The translations under genes and the position numbers were made by a program. From Pseudogymnoascus destructans (Eukaryota; Ascomycota; Leotiomycetes; Thelebolales; Thelebolaceae): a stretch of DNA of 56,355 nt. The stretch covers positions 1 through 56,355 of the forward strand of contig NW_020167568.1 in NCBI RefSeq assembly GCF_001641265.1, written 5' to 3'. The notes below the pieces were generated by a model that saw only the letters and a program-made list of their open reading frames with translations, had not been told where the DNA came from and ran no database searches. Of the stretch, positions 20,149 through 32,100 are shown in pieces (positions within the stretch are counted from its first letter, which is position 1; every line of letters begins with the position of its first letter).

Positions 20149-20759
20149 CTTCAAATTTGGAATCTGTGATTCCGTCAGCCCAGCACAAGTTATCAACACC
20201 GCGCCAACGCGCTCTCACCACCTACTCGTTCTTTGGATTGGAGTTATACTATACAATCTATCAGTATCATAAACAAACGGATGGGGAGGGGCCACTTATC
20301 AGTCTCGGGTGGGAGGGTTGCTGGCGTTGTTGTTGTAAGGTAAAAACAAGAGGAAGTGGGCGAAGCGGAATACTCAAATGTTGGCTTACAACAATGAATG
20401 CCGAATCGGGTTAGCGCGGCCACTTCTTCTTTCACGTTTTACGAAAATTCTACTCAAACGTGTAGCGGACACCTTCCGGTACTATTTCGGACCCCAAGAA
20501 CGAACGTGAGATCCAACAAAAGTGAACTCCAGTTTCGCATGCCACACGGACCCTAACGCGATACCACCTCGGGATGACTACGGTGGCAAACAAAGCACCT
20601 TCCCGACGTGCACGACAAACGAAGTTGTTCTGGACGCAATTACCAGCCAACATTATGATAACAAGAAACGCTCCGTTCACGGAGACGATTTGAAGACATT
20701 GTGGACATCATACTAGCCGCGTGCCTTGCGGACAAAGCACTCTCTCAGGAGGGGGGTAG

Positions 20760-21006
20760 TGTAAGGATGCCTTCTCGTCTCTCATTCTAGGGAGTAGACT
20801 CCGGGTAGCCGCGGGGTCACGTGTGATCATTTGGGTGGGCTAACCGAGTCAGAACCGAGTCAGATGGGTTTCGGGTACTTGAGAAAATCGACTCACGGGG
20901 TTCCCCCATCATCTTTTTTGTATCCTTCGTAGTAGACCTATAGGATAGCATCCGTTTAGCCTCCGACTCGCACTCTCATATGCTATTACTGTGAGGTGTC
21001 CTTACA
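20760..21006 (+). repeat. 3' LTR of element B
   Basis: The 247-bp LTR is preceded by a G-rich polypurine tract (20751-20756). It ends GTGAGGTGTCCTTACA, lacking 11 bases present in the 5' LTR. CACCC follows, completing the target duplication. Confidence 0.92.
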
Positions 21007-21077
21007 CACCCTCACCACGTGACTGTGACTTGTCCGACTCAGATACCTTCCGTCACTGAGGGAGAGGAACCCCCATT

Positions 21078-22019
21078 TGTCATACTGACATTCGTTGCAC
21101 TCAGTTTGCTATCAAACTCAAGAGCAAACTTGGAAATCTCCTCCTCAAACCTACAAGTCACTATACATATTTTGGCTTATCACACCAACAACAAGAGCAA
21201 TACTACTCAACGATTGCTACAACCATCTATGATTCATTACACGTCATTGCTCCTTAGTTACTGGGCCGATATTACCACATAGCATATCTCTACAACCCTC
21301 TATGATTTATTACATGACATCACTCATACTACCACATGACATATCTCTACCAACTAGAGGCCTAGGAGCATGAACGATAGCTCTAAAAGCTCCTACGAAC
21401 CTCTATGATTCATTACATGTCATCGCTCTTTAGTTACCCACAAGATTGGTTAAGTTATGACATAATTTGTCTATGACATAATTTGTCTATGACATAATTT
21501 GTCTATGGCATAATTTGTCTATAGGGGTACTCTGACCTTGGACCTCCTTTTACTTCCTATAGGCTACGAACCTAAGAGATGGTTCTATGGGATTCTCTTA
21601 CGTCGACTACAGTTACCAAGCCTGGTAAGTCATGGAAAGTCTTGGAAAATGAGAGAACTACACTCCTTTAGCATAAATAGGATTGCCCTTTCCTTAAGAA
21701 AGGGCAAGCAGACAATACAGTAAATCGACTATCACATACTTCCACGTCTTTTCCAAGCTTCCAAGCATTCATCTTGTTACTCCTTGTTTCTGAAAAGTCA
21801 GTGAGGTGTTAACCTCTGACTTACCCCTGAGTTCCCAGACTCAACATTTGTTGCAACTTGTCTGAACCACTTCACTACATCACACACCTGATTGCTGCGT
21901 TGTGGAATAGTCTAAGCTACGACCCTTTGGCTCTTTTTCCTAAGACAGTGTGTTGTCTTAGTAAATTCATCCCTTCCTTGGGTGGCTAGATTCTCACATC
22001 TGGTGCACCCACCATTACA
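21078..22019. repeat. Solo LTR family F, copy 2 (reversed)
   Basis: The ends are TGTCATACTGAC and CCACCATTACA, with an exact CCATT duplication (21073-21077 and 22020-22024) inside the family 3 LTR. A 16-bp unit, TATGACATAATTTGTC, is repeated four times (21456-21519, last copy with one change). A longer motif around TATGATTCATTACACGTCAT recurs three times between 21225 and 21425. No coding content. Confidence 0.88.
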
Positions 22020-22147
22020 CCATTGGGTCAATCTCCTCAAGTACCCGAAACGGGTCCGACTTGGCTAACCTGCCTTTACTCTTATCATGTGACCGTAACC
22101 TGCCAGTCTCAGATCCTTTCTGTCACTGAGGGACAGGCATCCTTACA

Positions 22148-23347
22148 GTTTTAATCTAATGTCTATATTAAAGCTTTAGCAGAGCAAAGCAGCTAACATT
22201 AAGTCGCTAAAGGATGTGGAAGGAGTGTAGTGTCATATAGAGGGTAATTATCTTCCGTTCTATATAGTAGTGTTGAAATTAAGCTAAGAGTTGGCTCTTA
22301 TGTCTGTTAAGAATAAGGAGGCGATAGGTTCTAATCAAACGACTGTTTGTATGTTAATTAAAGCATTAAATCCACTTATACCTAATTGAATTTGAAGTCC
22401 ACCCATTCTCACTTAGTATAATCACCTAATCATCTAGTAATCCCGAATCCTTATACTAAGCTAAAAGGTGATTCTGTGCCTTGAAAATGATGAATGGCAG
22501 GAGTGCCCATCTGTATGAATTAACAGACTCGCATGTGAAATACGTTGCTCTTATTTAATTATTTGCAAGTATTGACGTTGACGGTACGTGCTTTTAACGC
22601 GAGAACCACACTAGTACCAACCCTCGATGCCTATAGGGACGGTTATTTAGCTCCCACCGCAGCTTAAGCCGACCGCTTGTAGGTCCGAAGGATAACGGTC
22701 TTTTTGGCCGGCTAGAATAGGGCCTCCGACCGCCCTACAACCGGTATACAACGGCTATCTAAAACAGGTATATTCCGGTAAGCGGCAAGGGTGTGTTGGC
22801 GCCCTGTGCCAGCCCCCTATACAAGAGTGTGCATCTCGATTCACAGGCTGTATATATCTGCGACATATGCAGCACACTATGCAGAGTTCACACACTATAT
22901 ACACACTAATGGCGGCCACCTATGCACGATCCTACCGAACTATATCATGCATATATATTTCTGTACATATTAGTGGGTGTGTGAGCGAATGGGGGAGCCA
23001 CAGAATTACCTATCAGCGACGGCGGAGTTAGGATACCAAGGCAGAGAGGAACATGGTGGTAGGACATGGGGTTAGAACAAGGCTACTATCTGCCCGTATT
23101 ACCCGACTGGCTGTCTTCTTGAGGTTCAGTACAAAAAACCAGCCGAGGACTTTTCGGAGACAGACGCTGGGGACGGAGTTTCTATCCAATGTCAACGCCC
23201 GTGTCCGTCCCTGCGCATCATCCTCGCGCACATGGTTATGCCGCGCATTTGAGACCTCCTCGAAGGCCAATCTGGATTTATATAACGGCCAATGGTGAAC
23301 GAAAGCTTTCCCACAGCTCGCCTCAAAATTATCACACCTTTTCCGTA
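22148..23347. other. Intergenic, AT-rich; upstream region of the acyltransferase gene
   Basis: No gene, RNA gene or transposon end can be supported here. The first 500 bases are AT-rich, and the rest is more balanced with scattered TATA-like stretches (for example 22850-22860). The last part must hold the promoter and leader of the gene starting at 23348. An upstream in-frame ATG at 23189 extends that gene by 53 residues of low-complexity Pro/Arg-rich sequence, judged untranslated. Confidence 0.5.
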
Positions 23348-24805
23348 ATGGCTTGGGAGGAAACAGACCTCGGGGTGTACAGAGCGGTATTTGGTGGATC
23401 AGAGAAAATTTACCATAAGGTTGCGACTCTTTTCGCCCATCTCAAACGTGAGCACTATCGCGTCCACTGCGTCTGTTCCCTTGAGTTTAGCTCCGAGTTT
23501 GAAGAACGCGATCCTGCCACCGCCTTGAAAGAAGCATGGAAGACTTTGCGGACCGAGCTTCCAACTTTGGGAGTCCTCGCGGATGGACCAGGCCACAAGG
23601 TGTACAAAATTCTTGATGTGCAAGGCGAGCGAGATTGGCTCGACCGGAGTTTCTTCCTCGAGCCACATGGGAAGTCTTCAGATGAGGTGATCGCGCGCGA
23701 ACCGCTCGACTTCCCGAGCCTCCATTTTATGCCTTCCTCATCGGAAGTCATCTTCCTATGCTCGCACTGGCGCATCGACGCCATAGGCACCAACTGGGTC
23801 CTCGACCGACTCTTCTCCCTCCTAGTCGCGCCTCGGGCCACTTTGCACAGCGTCCCAAGCCTTGACGTGGTCTCTCCCGGCCTCGAAGGAGCCATCGGGA
23901 GCCTCGAAACCTGGACCGAGGAGCAGGAAACCTACGCCCGCTCCTACATCCAATCCTTCCGTGCGGACTCTTTTCCCAACGATCGCATGCCATACAAAGG
24001 CGATGCAGCAACGCTGCCAGGCAACCCCGCCCGCCAGACTGTTGTTTTCGACCCGACGAGCACGGCGCACGTCATCGCGGCGTGCAAGGTCTTGGAAATC
24101 AGTGTCACAGCCGCGGTGCATTCAGCACTTGCGCAAACTGTATTCGCGCTCGCTGATGGTGACGACGGAGATCAACCTGGGGAGAAACACGACTACACGT
24201 GCGCTACGTCGATGAACTTACGCCCAAAGCTGCCCGCGCCGTACAACACCCGCGCTCACGCCGTCCAGACCTACGTCATCGGCTGCGCGTGCCGTGTTCG
24301 GCGCGATAGCAGCTTCGCTGATGCGGCGAGAGCGCTCACGAAGCATTACAAGGTCGCGTATGGTGATGAGCGCGTGCTGCAAAGTTTGCGGCCGATATAC
24401 AAGTTCAACAGCGACGCTACGCCCGTGCAGCAGAAAAAGGGGAGCGCGGCCGCCACTCCGTCTGCTGTGGTGTCACCGCCGCCACTGCCTAGCGGCATCA
24501 CGATTAGTAGCATCGGCATTGTGGACAACTATCTCACGGGTGTGTATGGCGGTGGGGATGGCATGCCGGCGGTGAGGGTACGAGAGTATCATTTCGGCAT
24601 TGACATGATGACGCGGCAGATGATTATGTATGTTGGTACGTTTCGCGGGAAGCTGCAGTTGTCGATTAGCTATAATGCGGGGTATTATGACCCGGATGTG
24701 CCGCGTGATGTGCTGAAGCGCGTTGGGAACGAGTTGGAGAAAGGACTGGGAGTGGAACTGGCGATTTGTGAGCCCAACTTAGCAGGCCCTTTAAGATCTC
24801 TCTAG
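23348..24805 (+). CDS. Acyltransferase, BAHD/condensation-fold (Tri3/alcohol-acetyltransferase-like)
   Basis: The 485-residue protein probably transfers an acetyl or other acyl group from acyl-CoA to a hydroxyl of a secondary metabolite in the cytosol. The central motif HWRID (about residues 141-145, in CSHWRIDAIGT) fits the HxxxD catalytic motif of the condensation/BAHD superfamily. The C-terminal half has the family's typical sheet segment (YVGTFRGKLQLSISYNAGYYD, here split by position). Length matches fungal alcohol acetyltransferase and trichothecene 15-O-acetyltransferase relatives. Start 23348 (MAWEETDLG) was chosen because the extension to 23189 is unlike the family. It is one intact exon. 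It converges with the PKS 1.3 kb away, so the two may act in one pathway; that is inference. The exact acyl donor and substrate cannot be read. Confidence 0.8.
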   Translation: MAWEETDLGVYRAVFGGSEKIYHKVATLFAHLKREHYRVHCVCSLEFSSEFEERDPATALKEAWKTLRTELPTLGVLADGPGHKVYKILDVQGERDWLDRSFFLEPHGKSSDEVIAREPLDFPSLHFMPSSSEVIFLCSHWRIDAIGTNWVLDRLFSLLVAPRATLHSVPSLDVVSPGLEGAIGSLETWTEEQETYARSYIQSFRADSFPNDRMPYKGDAATLPGNPARQTVVFDPTSTAHVIAACKVLEISVTAAVHSALAQTVFALADGDDGDQPGEKHDYTCATSMNLRPKLPAPYNTRAHAVQTYVIGCACRVRRDSSFADAARALTKHYKVAYGDERVLQSLRPIYKFNSDATPVQQKKGSAAATPSAVVSPPPLPSGITISSIGIVDNYLTGVYGGGDGMPAVRVREYHFGIDMMTRQMIMYVGTFRGKLQLSISYNAGYYDPDVPRDVLKRVGNELEKGLGVELAICEPNLAGPLRSL

Positions 24806-25114
24806 CTCCTACATGTGTGATTTGGAATGCACCAAGTCAATAAATTCCGAACCCTTGCTCTGCTGTTTCCGAAATGCGCACTTCGTTGCAATCGAGCCTT
24901 CCGAAAAACACAGTATATAGCAGCGATCCCCTCCTGTATTTTAGTTGAAGAAGAATAGAACGTCAACCAATTAGAGCAGCAAAAACATCAATTCGCGACA
25001 CCCGTCAACAACTACAATCTACCACAAATAATCATCCTGCACCTCCCAAATCCTCAAACATCACTTGCAGTCTCACACAGCACACCGTACATCCGTTTCT
25101 AGACAAAGTCTAGC

Positions 25115-25405
25115 ATGGCGAGCATCACCTGCTTGCGGTTACTCGTTAACACTCCTACAGTTGCGCTTTCGGACTGCTCGGTTTCTGGCCACCAAACCCG
25201 CAGCTCCGGAATGCATGCCGAGCTAACATCGATCCTAGGGGAGAATCTGTCCCTGGATGCTGGATTGGATTCAATGGATTATAGTGAACTTCGAATCTTG
25301 TTGCTGTATGTTTTAAAGGCGCAGGTACTGATACCGGAAATATTGCCTGAGGGCTCAGTCGGTACCACTAAACATGCCCTTTTCGAAAGCGCGGACGTCA
25401 GTTAA
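25115..25405 (+). CDS. Small carrier-protein-like ORF, function uncertain
   Basis: This 96-residue ORF lies between the acyltransferase and the PKS end. Its middle, LSLDAGLDSMDYSELRILL, resembles the phosphopantetheine attachment site of an acyl carrier protein (G-x-D-S-[LM] followed by a helix). The end, VLIPEILPEGSVGTTKHAL, resembles ACP helices III-IV. The first 25 residues show no family signal. It could be a stand-alone carrier domain, the relic of a lost synthase, or chance. A 5' leader rich in CA and a CTCACACAGCACAC stretch precede it, but no clear promoter is visible. Confidence 0.35.
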   Translation: MASITCLRLLVNTPTVALSDCSVSGHQTRSSGMHAELTSILGENLSLDAGLDSMDYSELRILLLYVLKAQVLIPEILPEGSVGTTKHALFESADVS

Positions 25406-26117
25406 TGTTGAACTGCGCTGCTGCGATCTGTAGAATAGTGATATGATAAACACAAGTATCACGAGTAGTGTCTAATTGATCAGAAGTGAAAATGCATAAT
25501 CAATTAATCTAGCTACTCTAACTACTAGCTATTCTCAGAGGTGGAAACCCAGAGCTTTCCTACCTAATTAGGCGAGCTCTAGTCTTAGCGCTAGCCAACT
25601 CCCGATTTAGCAATCAGGCTAGCCGCCCTCAATCTCCGGCGGCACAGAGTGAGAACTCCACAGTTAAGACCGAGTTCCTACTTTGAGGGTTGATAATAGC
25701 AAAGCATAGTTTTAGGTCTCCTAATCGTTAGCTTGGTTACCTAACCATAGGTATGGTAGCGTTGTACTTAATAGTCACATTGACTAAGGCGACGTAGAAC
25801 GCCAGCCAGCCGAGCCCGGACTTTTGATATGCTGCTCGACTCCATTAGGTTATAAAATAAGAGGTTAATAGCTCCTGATAGTAGTATTTCCCAAATCAAA
25901 TTTAGAAGCTTAATGGTGAGAGTGATTCTACAAAGAGAGTTGCATGATGTATTGGAGGCTCTAAGCTATCTAATGAAAATTGTTTTTGAGTATTACGGAC
26001 CTTTTCGGACATTTCTATCAACTTTCAAAACTTTCACTTCTAACCTAAAAAAATCAACCCTTGCACGCACGGAGCGCAATTCTCGAAAGGGACATTCATA
26101 GCACTATTTCCAAGTTT
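25406..26117. other. Intergenic, no gene seen
   Basis: AT-rich sequence between the convergent ORFs contains no supportable gene or transposon end. A short open frame at 25913-26101 has no recognisable domain. The region should contain the 3' untranslated end and polyadenylation site of the PKS. Confidence 0.5.
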
Positions 26118-29100
26118 TCAGGCATACAGATATCCCATCTTCTTCCACGACGTGATATAGCGCCTTGCCACATCGAAATGGACGGGCCCTAGTTCAGCCA
26201 TCGTACGCGAATGCTCCTTCGCCTTCGCCGTGTCCAAAATCAACCCACCACACGACATGCGCTCAAAGTTGTCGTCCAAAAAATCAATTAGCCTGGCGGC
26301 AGGATTGATCGTCTCGGCCGGCAGGGGCGACCGCCGCACCATGTCTACCCAATCACGAAATGGCATGATGCGGTCAGCTGGGATGCCCAGAGCGTCCGCC
26401 AGCACGGGATTCATTTCCTTCCACAGCTGCCCGACAGGGTTGTCAATGTGGTATACGGGATATGGTTCTGGGGCGTTGTGAAGCTCGGCGACGCGACACA
26501 GATCCACCATGACGCCGGCCGCGGCGTCGACGGGCACCCACTGGAGCACGCCGCCGAAGTCTGGCCAAGCTCGCAGCGTCTGCGCCGACTTTACCAGGAA
26601 CGCGAAGTGCTCGACGGGGTTCCAGAAACCGCTCGTCCGCGACCCCGCTATTTGTCCGGGGCGTACCACCATAGTGCGGAAGCGCTGCGGGTACTTGCCG
26701 AGTGTCTCGTCGAGCATGCGCTCGCACACCCATTTGGCCTCGCAGTAACCAACGGGTAGCGTTGCCGTAAAGGGCACGCGATCCTCTAGTACTCTGGCCT
26801 TGCCAGCCTCACCTACGACGCCGATGGACGAGATCAGCTGGAAGCCGATGCGGATCCCAGCGTCGTTGTGCCTGTAGTCGGCGACATCGCGTGCTAGGTC
26901 CAACAGGTTGCGCAGAGACTGGAATTGGGGCTCGAATGCCTTGATGGGCCGTGTACCGCTCATTGGCCAGGCGTTGTGCACGACATGTGTAACATTGCGC
27001 ACAAGCCAGTTGTACTCATCAACTGGCAAACCGAGCTGTGGTCTGGAAGTGTCGGTTTCGAGGACACGGAGCTTTTGTTGTGCGCCAGCTGACAGGCTGA
27101 TGCCGCGGGACGAGAAAGCTTCAGCTTGGCGCTGATTTAACGGCTTGCTAGTTTTACGGTTGACGCAGACGACTGTCCTCACTGCAGAGTTATCTGCAAA
27201 TCCAGCGACTGCGTAGGCTGCCCGTAGCACCAGTGATAAGGACTACTGCATCCTGACCGTCACGTAGCGCATCACTCGGGCGCTCTTGTAAAGACAGGGG
27301 TGCTGGAGCAGCGAATCCATTGATGTGTTTGGACAGATAGTTGTTGGCTTCTTCCTCACGCGCCGCCACATCTTGAATGCCATGGGCGGGCGCATCCTCT
27401 GGTATGGGCTTGGGAAGCCGTTCCGATTGGGTACCAGATGCGAGCGCGATCATGACTTTCTGGTATCTGTTCTCGGGAAGGCTTCCATCGGTCCAGTCGA
27501 CGTGACCAAATCCGGCCGCGTGGAGTTCTCTCTCCCAGTGCTCGGCCGGAACGATTGCATGCTTGCGACCGTCGTCGAAAAGCCACCAGCCCTCTAGAAG
27601 GCCAAAAATAAGGTCAATAAACGGTGCACTCTCAGTCATTTCAAGTATAATTAGGAATCCGTCATGTCTTAGGGCTTTACGGACGTTCGTAAGAGACGTG
27701 ACGAGGTTGTGTGTCGCGTGAACAGCGTTGCTGGAAACAACGAGGTGCTGGCCGTGCAGTTCCTCAGCAGGGGGCTTCTCGATATCGTGAACGACGAATC
27801 GCATGAATGAGTATTCCTTGCCGAATTTGCGTCTGGCGTTGGCCACCATGGATGGCGACAGATCCGTAAAAGTATACTCGACTGGGAAACCAAGCGATGC
27901 CAGCATCGGAGCCAAAACATACGTAGTTCCTCCCGTGCCAGCGCCCATCTCTAGGATCTTAAATGGGCCTTGGTTATTTGGTAAATTTCCCATTAGTCGT
28001 TTGACGATGTCACGCATCTGGCCGTATTGCATGCGGTTGAAGGTGTGGTCGAGGTACAGTCCCTGAACAAGATCGCGGCCCTCCAAGGTCCCAAAAATCA
28101 CGCGAATGCCATCCGTCGTGCCAGTGAGGACGTCAGCCAAATGCTTTCCAGCATAGTAAGTTAGCTTGTTGGCGACTGTAAATTCGGGGAAAGCCTGCAG
28201 GAGCTCCGCAAAAATCACATCGCTTGTCTTTCGTGGTACAGGAATATTGGTGCGTGTAATCTGTCCGCTGAACATGTCAATGTCGACCAGTCGAGTGCCC
28301 CACTCTATAAAATCGTACAGGAACTCTATCAGCCGTCCATGTTGTGGCTGAAACAGAACACGATCGAGAACCTGTCCCGGCTCAGCCGATCGAAGGTGAC
28401 AGCCTAACTTCTCCAACTGTTCCACTACCAGCGCAGTGGAGAGGCGATTGGAGCCGGCGAGAACAAGTTTGTGAATCCTGTCAAGATTGAATCGTTTGAT
28501 CTCTTGGTCTGTTAGCATCTTAACCAATCCGAATGATTGCAAGATCTCCAATTTGGAAATGCTTAAGTTCGTCTGGGCGGGCGGAACAGCGGCTGCTGTC
28601 GCTACCGGCTTTGCCGGGTCTTCTACAAAGGTAGGCTTTACTTCAGGATAACCTGGACTAGTTGATCTAGTGTTATCTGAATTATATTCGGGTTGGCTCT
28701 GAGACGAATAAGAATCGTCGTCGTCATCTTCATCATCAAGTTCAACAGGCTCATTAGCGGTATCGCCACCTCCCTGCCCGTAAAGGGCATTATTGAGGCA
28801 CACCACGAACTTCCGCAGCGTTGTCGCCTCCATCAGCTCCGTTTGATCCAAGGTGCACTTGAAGGTACTCTCTACATCGCGGGCCACCTCCATACCCATC
28901 AGGGAGTCGATGCCGACATCTGCCATTTCTGTATCGAGCTCAATCTCGTGAGCTTCGACGCCTGAAATGTTGGCAACTAGGTTTCTGAGGTCATTCGTGA
29001 TGTCTGGGCGGGAAGTTCTCACTGTACTCTCCTTCGTCTTGTTGCTCTTCTTCCTATTGGCTGTCTCTTGCACGGCAGGCTCTTTATTGTTAACATTGTC

Positions 29101-32100
29101 GAGTGACTGGGGTTGTTGGGGGATGGGACTGGGAGTAGAAGTGGTTATGGTCGCCATAATAGCCTGCCCTTGGGAAGGCTTGACCTTCAGCACTGACTCG
29201 TCGGTAGTGAGTCTCGTTAACATTCTGCTCATTGAAGCCTTGGCGACCCTTGCAAAAGTTATACCAATCATCACCTCAGTCAGCATACCGTTGCTGGCAT
29301 TGAAGACAAACACATCACTGGTGTATACTTTTTCGGCTTGGCGATGATGGCGTGCCAGGACGTGCCAGGTCTCCGGAAACTCCTCCTTTCCCAGCTTGGC
29401 GATGCGTGGCGAACGCATCGACATCTCGCAGCCAGTGGCAATGAACATGTCATTTGTGGGACGATCTGTCATGCAGTTGATATACAAACCGCCGACTTGG
29501 CTGAAAGAATCGCTCAGTGGGACGTCCAGCCAAGTCTCCCCGCTATGCTTCATTCGTACGCGTCCAGCACACTCGCCAGTACGGCCAACGACTCGGCGAA
29601 CACCACGGTATATCTCACCATACTCCACGACCTCAGCAAAGGCCCGATATACGTTACGGCCTTGAAGGATGTCGACGTCTTCGTCGTCAGACATGCTAAG
29701 AATGGACGTGCACTGAGCATGGGTGACCAGTCTCTCGAACCGGCCAAACTCGTTTTGGTAGGTGACGTCGTCGGGTGAGCGTATGTTCAGTTTGGCTTCT
29801 ACATGAACGTCACTGCCGCCGCTGTTGGAGGTCGAGAAGATCTTCCATCCCCAGAGTGTATTGTTGTCGTTGAGAGTTTCAAACTCAAGCCATACTGTGC
29901 GTGTGGGATCTACACACAGCGGCGAGTGGTTGCCCATCTCAAGGACAACGGGCTGCATCGCGGTGGTAGCCCACTGAGGGTGTAGGCTGAATAATGCTTC
30001 GATAGCCATGTCCACCAGTAGCGTGGCAGGGCAGATGGGAGCTGTCTGCGCAATCAAGTGACCTGAAATGTAGCTTTTGTATTTATTGGAGCCGGTGTTG
30101 ACGCGGAAGCGAGGTTTCTTCGCTTTGCCGTTCTGTTCTTCGTATCCAATGAATGACCACAGTCCGAGGAGCTTCTCATCCATAGACTGCTGCTGTTGTT
30201 CAAAAGCAGGCCCAGCGCGTGCTGTCAAGGCTGTGGCTGCCTCAGAGATGGCCTTCGCTGGGGACTTGAGCTCCATCCAATGTTGGACCTTATGAAACTG
30301 GTAGGGTGGGAGAAGTAGAGTCGCATACTCAGATGTTTGCAGAGGGTGGTGGGCCCAGAACGAAACAGGCAGGCCTTGCTTCCAGAGAGCAAGAGTCGCA
30401 TCGGTCAGGCCCTCGAGACCCTTATCGGTGTTTGTGAGGCTCAGTGCCTGGAAGTGATGTTCGTCTGGTTTTGCCCCAGCGGCGAGAGCTCTGCTAGCCA
30501 TGATTGTAATGGTAGAGGCGGACCCTGCCTCAAGCCAGATGGCCGATGGGTGGTCATTGCTTATTCGGCGTACCGCATGGTTAAAGTATACAGGCTTCCT
30601 CATATGATCAGCGACATATGCCGAAGTTATCTTTGAGCCAGCCGCTTGCCTGTTCTCAGTAGCACGTTCAAGAGGGATGACGGGATTAGAGAAGGTTAAG
30701 TTTCTACCAATTCCTTCTAGGCGGCTGACAAGTGGCTCGACAAGGGTGGAGTGGAAAGCGTTGGTGACATTAAGCCTCTTACTCTTAAGAGGTCCAAATT
30801 GAGGAATTGTCTCGGCAACCAAGTCAATAGCTTCGGAAGGCCCAGCCAGCGTGAAGCTTCGCGGGCCGTTGTAGCAAGCGATGCTGGCAGGATACTCGCC
30901 AGCATATCTTCGATTTGCTTCTGCCAAAATCTTGTGAACGTCTTCTACGTCTGCCTCGATGGCCATCATGGCGCCAGAGTCGGGGCCCCATCCGTCGCGA
31001 ATCAATTTTGCCCTGCCAGCGACCAACTTAACTGTATCGCGGAGGCTCATTGTACCTGACACACACAAAGCTGTGATTTCACCGAAACTGTGGCCGACAA
31101 CTGAGACGATCTTGCCCGCAAGGCCGGAATCCATCCAGCACTTAGCACAGGCGTACTGCGAGGCAAACAACATGGTCTGCAGCTTGACTGCGTCCGTGAT
31201 GGGCGACCGCAAGAAAATGCCAGGATAGAGGCTGCTCAACCCAAGCGACCGCATTACAGTATCGCACCGGTCCAAGTGGTAGCGCAGCAGAGTCACTGAA
31301 TCGTACAGCTTACGATCCAGACCGATAAAGGTGGACACTTGACCGCCGAAACATAAGACAACGGGACGTTCATTTTTAAGAGGAGCAATCACATTGTCTG
31401 GTTTGCTAAGCTTGTCTTCGAGCTCGGACACTGAGCGGCAAGAGAATATCAGGCCATGCGGCAAAGAGCGGTTAGATTGTCGATTCACGCTGAACGAAAC
31501 GTCAGCTAGAGAGAGACCAGCTTTCTCTCTCATTTTCAAAAAGAGCATAAGCTTACAGCAGTACGCAGTGATGCTACGAGTGTCAAATCCAGTTATCCAG
31601 AAGGGGAACGATGCCTTATTCACACCGTCACCACGAATAAATGCAGACGCCTGGCCGCTGCTGTTCTGGGAGGATTGGGTAACGATCATAGAAGCGTTGG
31701 ACCCAGAGGCACCGTAATTGTTGATAAGAGCTATTTTGTACTCATCGTTCCACGGTCTAAGAGCAGTCGAGACCTCCATCATGTCTGTCGGTGATGTCTT
31801 TATGTGATGGCTCATCTTGGAGAAGCTGGCTTGCCGAGGAATGTAGCATTCCTGCATCATCATAATAATCTTGATAAGGGAGACGGCGCCGGATGCTCCT
31901 TCGCTGTGGCCGATGTGTCCCTTGACCGAGCCAATAACAAGTGGTTTGGATCTAATTGGCCCTCCTAACGCTTGCCGGATACTCTCATACTCGGCAGGAT
32001 CTCCTATAGGAGTTCCAGTGCCGTGGGCCTCCACCAGGGAGACATCGCGCGGGTTAACATGCGCCTTCTTTATGACGTCGGTGAACAGTTGAGACAAGGA

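Larger units (their letters stand above)
7031..21006 (+). mobile_element. Ty3/gypsy element B, defective, with nested insertions
   Basis: Two LTRs (7031-7288 and 20760-21006) flank a relative of element C, with an exact CACCC duplication at 7026-7030 and 21007-21011. Compared with C, the interior has lost the end of gag, the protease and the RT (joined near 8126), and part of the integrase zinc-binding region (near 8905). It is interrupted by D1 (9157-17801) and a solo LTR (18300-18774). A Cys-rich antisense gene copy lies at its 3' end. The LTRs differ at several bases and by an 11-bp deletion, so it is older than C and D1. It is non-autonomous. Confidence 0.92.
6848..22147 (-). repeat. Family 3 solo LTR, reversed, split into three parts
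   Basis: The three pieces are 6848-7030, 21007-21077 and 22020-22147. Read on the minus strand they form one TGTAAGGATGCC...CCTTACA LTR of about 370 bp, like 4934-5874. Element B (duplication CACCC) and solo LTR F2 (duplication CCATT) interrupt it. The outer flanks (CAAAC and GTTTT) do not match, so the original insertion site has been rearranged. Confidence 0.8.

Noticed and set aside
21456..21519. Possible CRISPR-like array
   Set aside because: The 16-bp units are directly adjacent with no spacers. The surroundings are a eukaryotic LTR.
22791..22973. Small open frame of 60 residues in the intergenic region
   Set aside because: No domain, no homology pattern and no splice or promoter support.
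23189..23347. Upstream in-frame ATG of the acyltransferase
   Set aside because: The added 53 residues are Pro/Arg-rich and unlike the family. The Met at 23348 gives a normal length.
27190..27245. An intron explaining the PKS frame change
   Set aside because: The only GT...AG pair spanning the point is about 20 bases, far below the normal size of fungal introns.
28693..29778. Long open frames on the plus strand opposite the PKS
   Set aside because: They are shadows of the well-supported PKS domains on the minus strand and show no domain, codon or splice evidence of their own.
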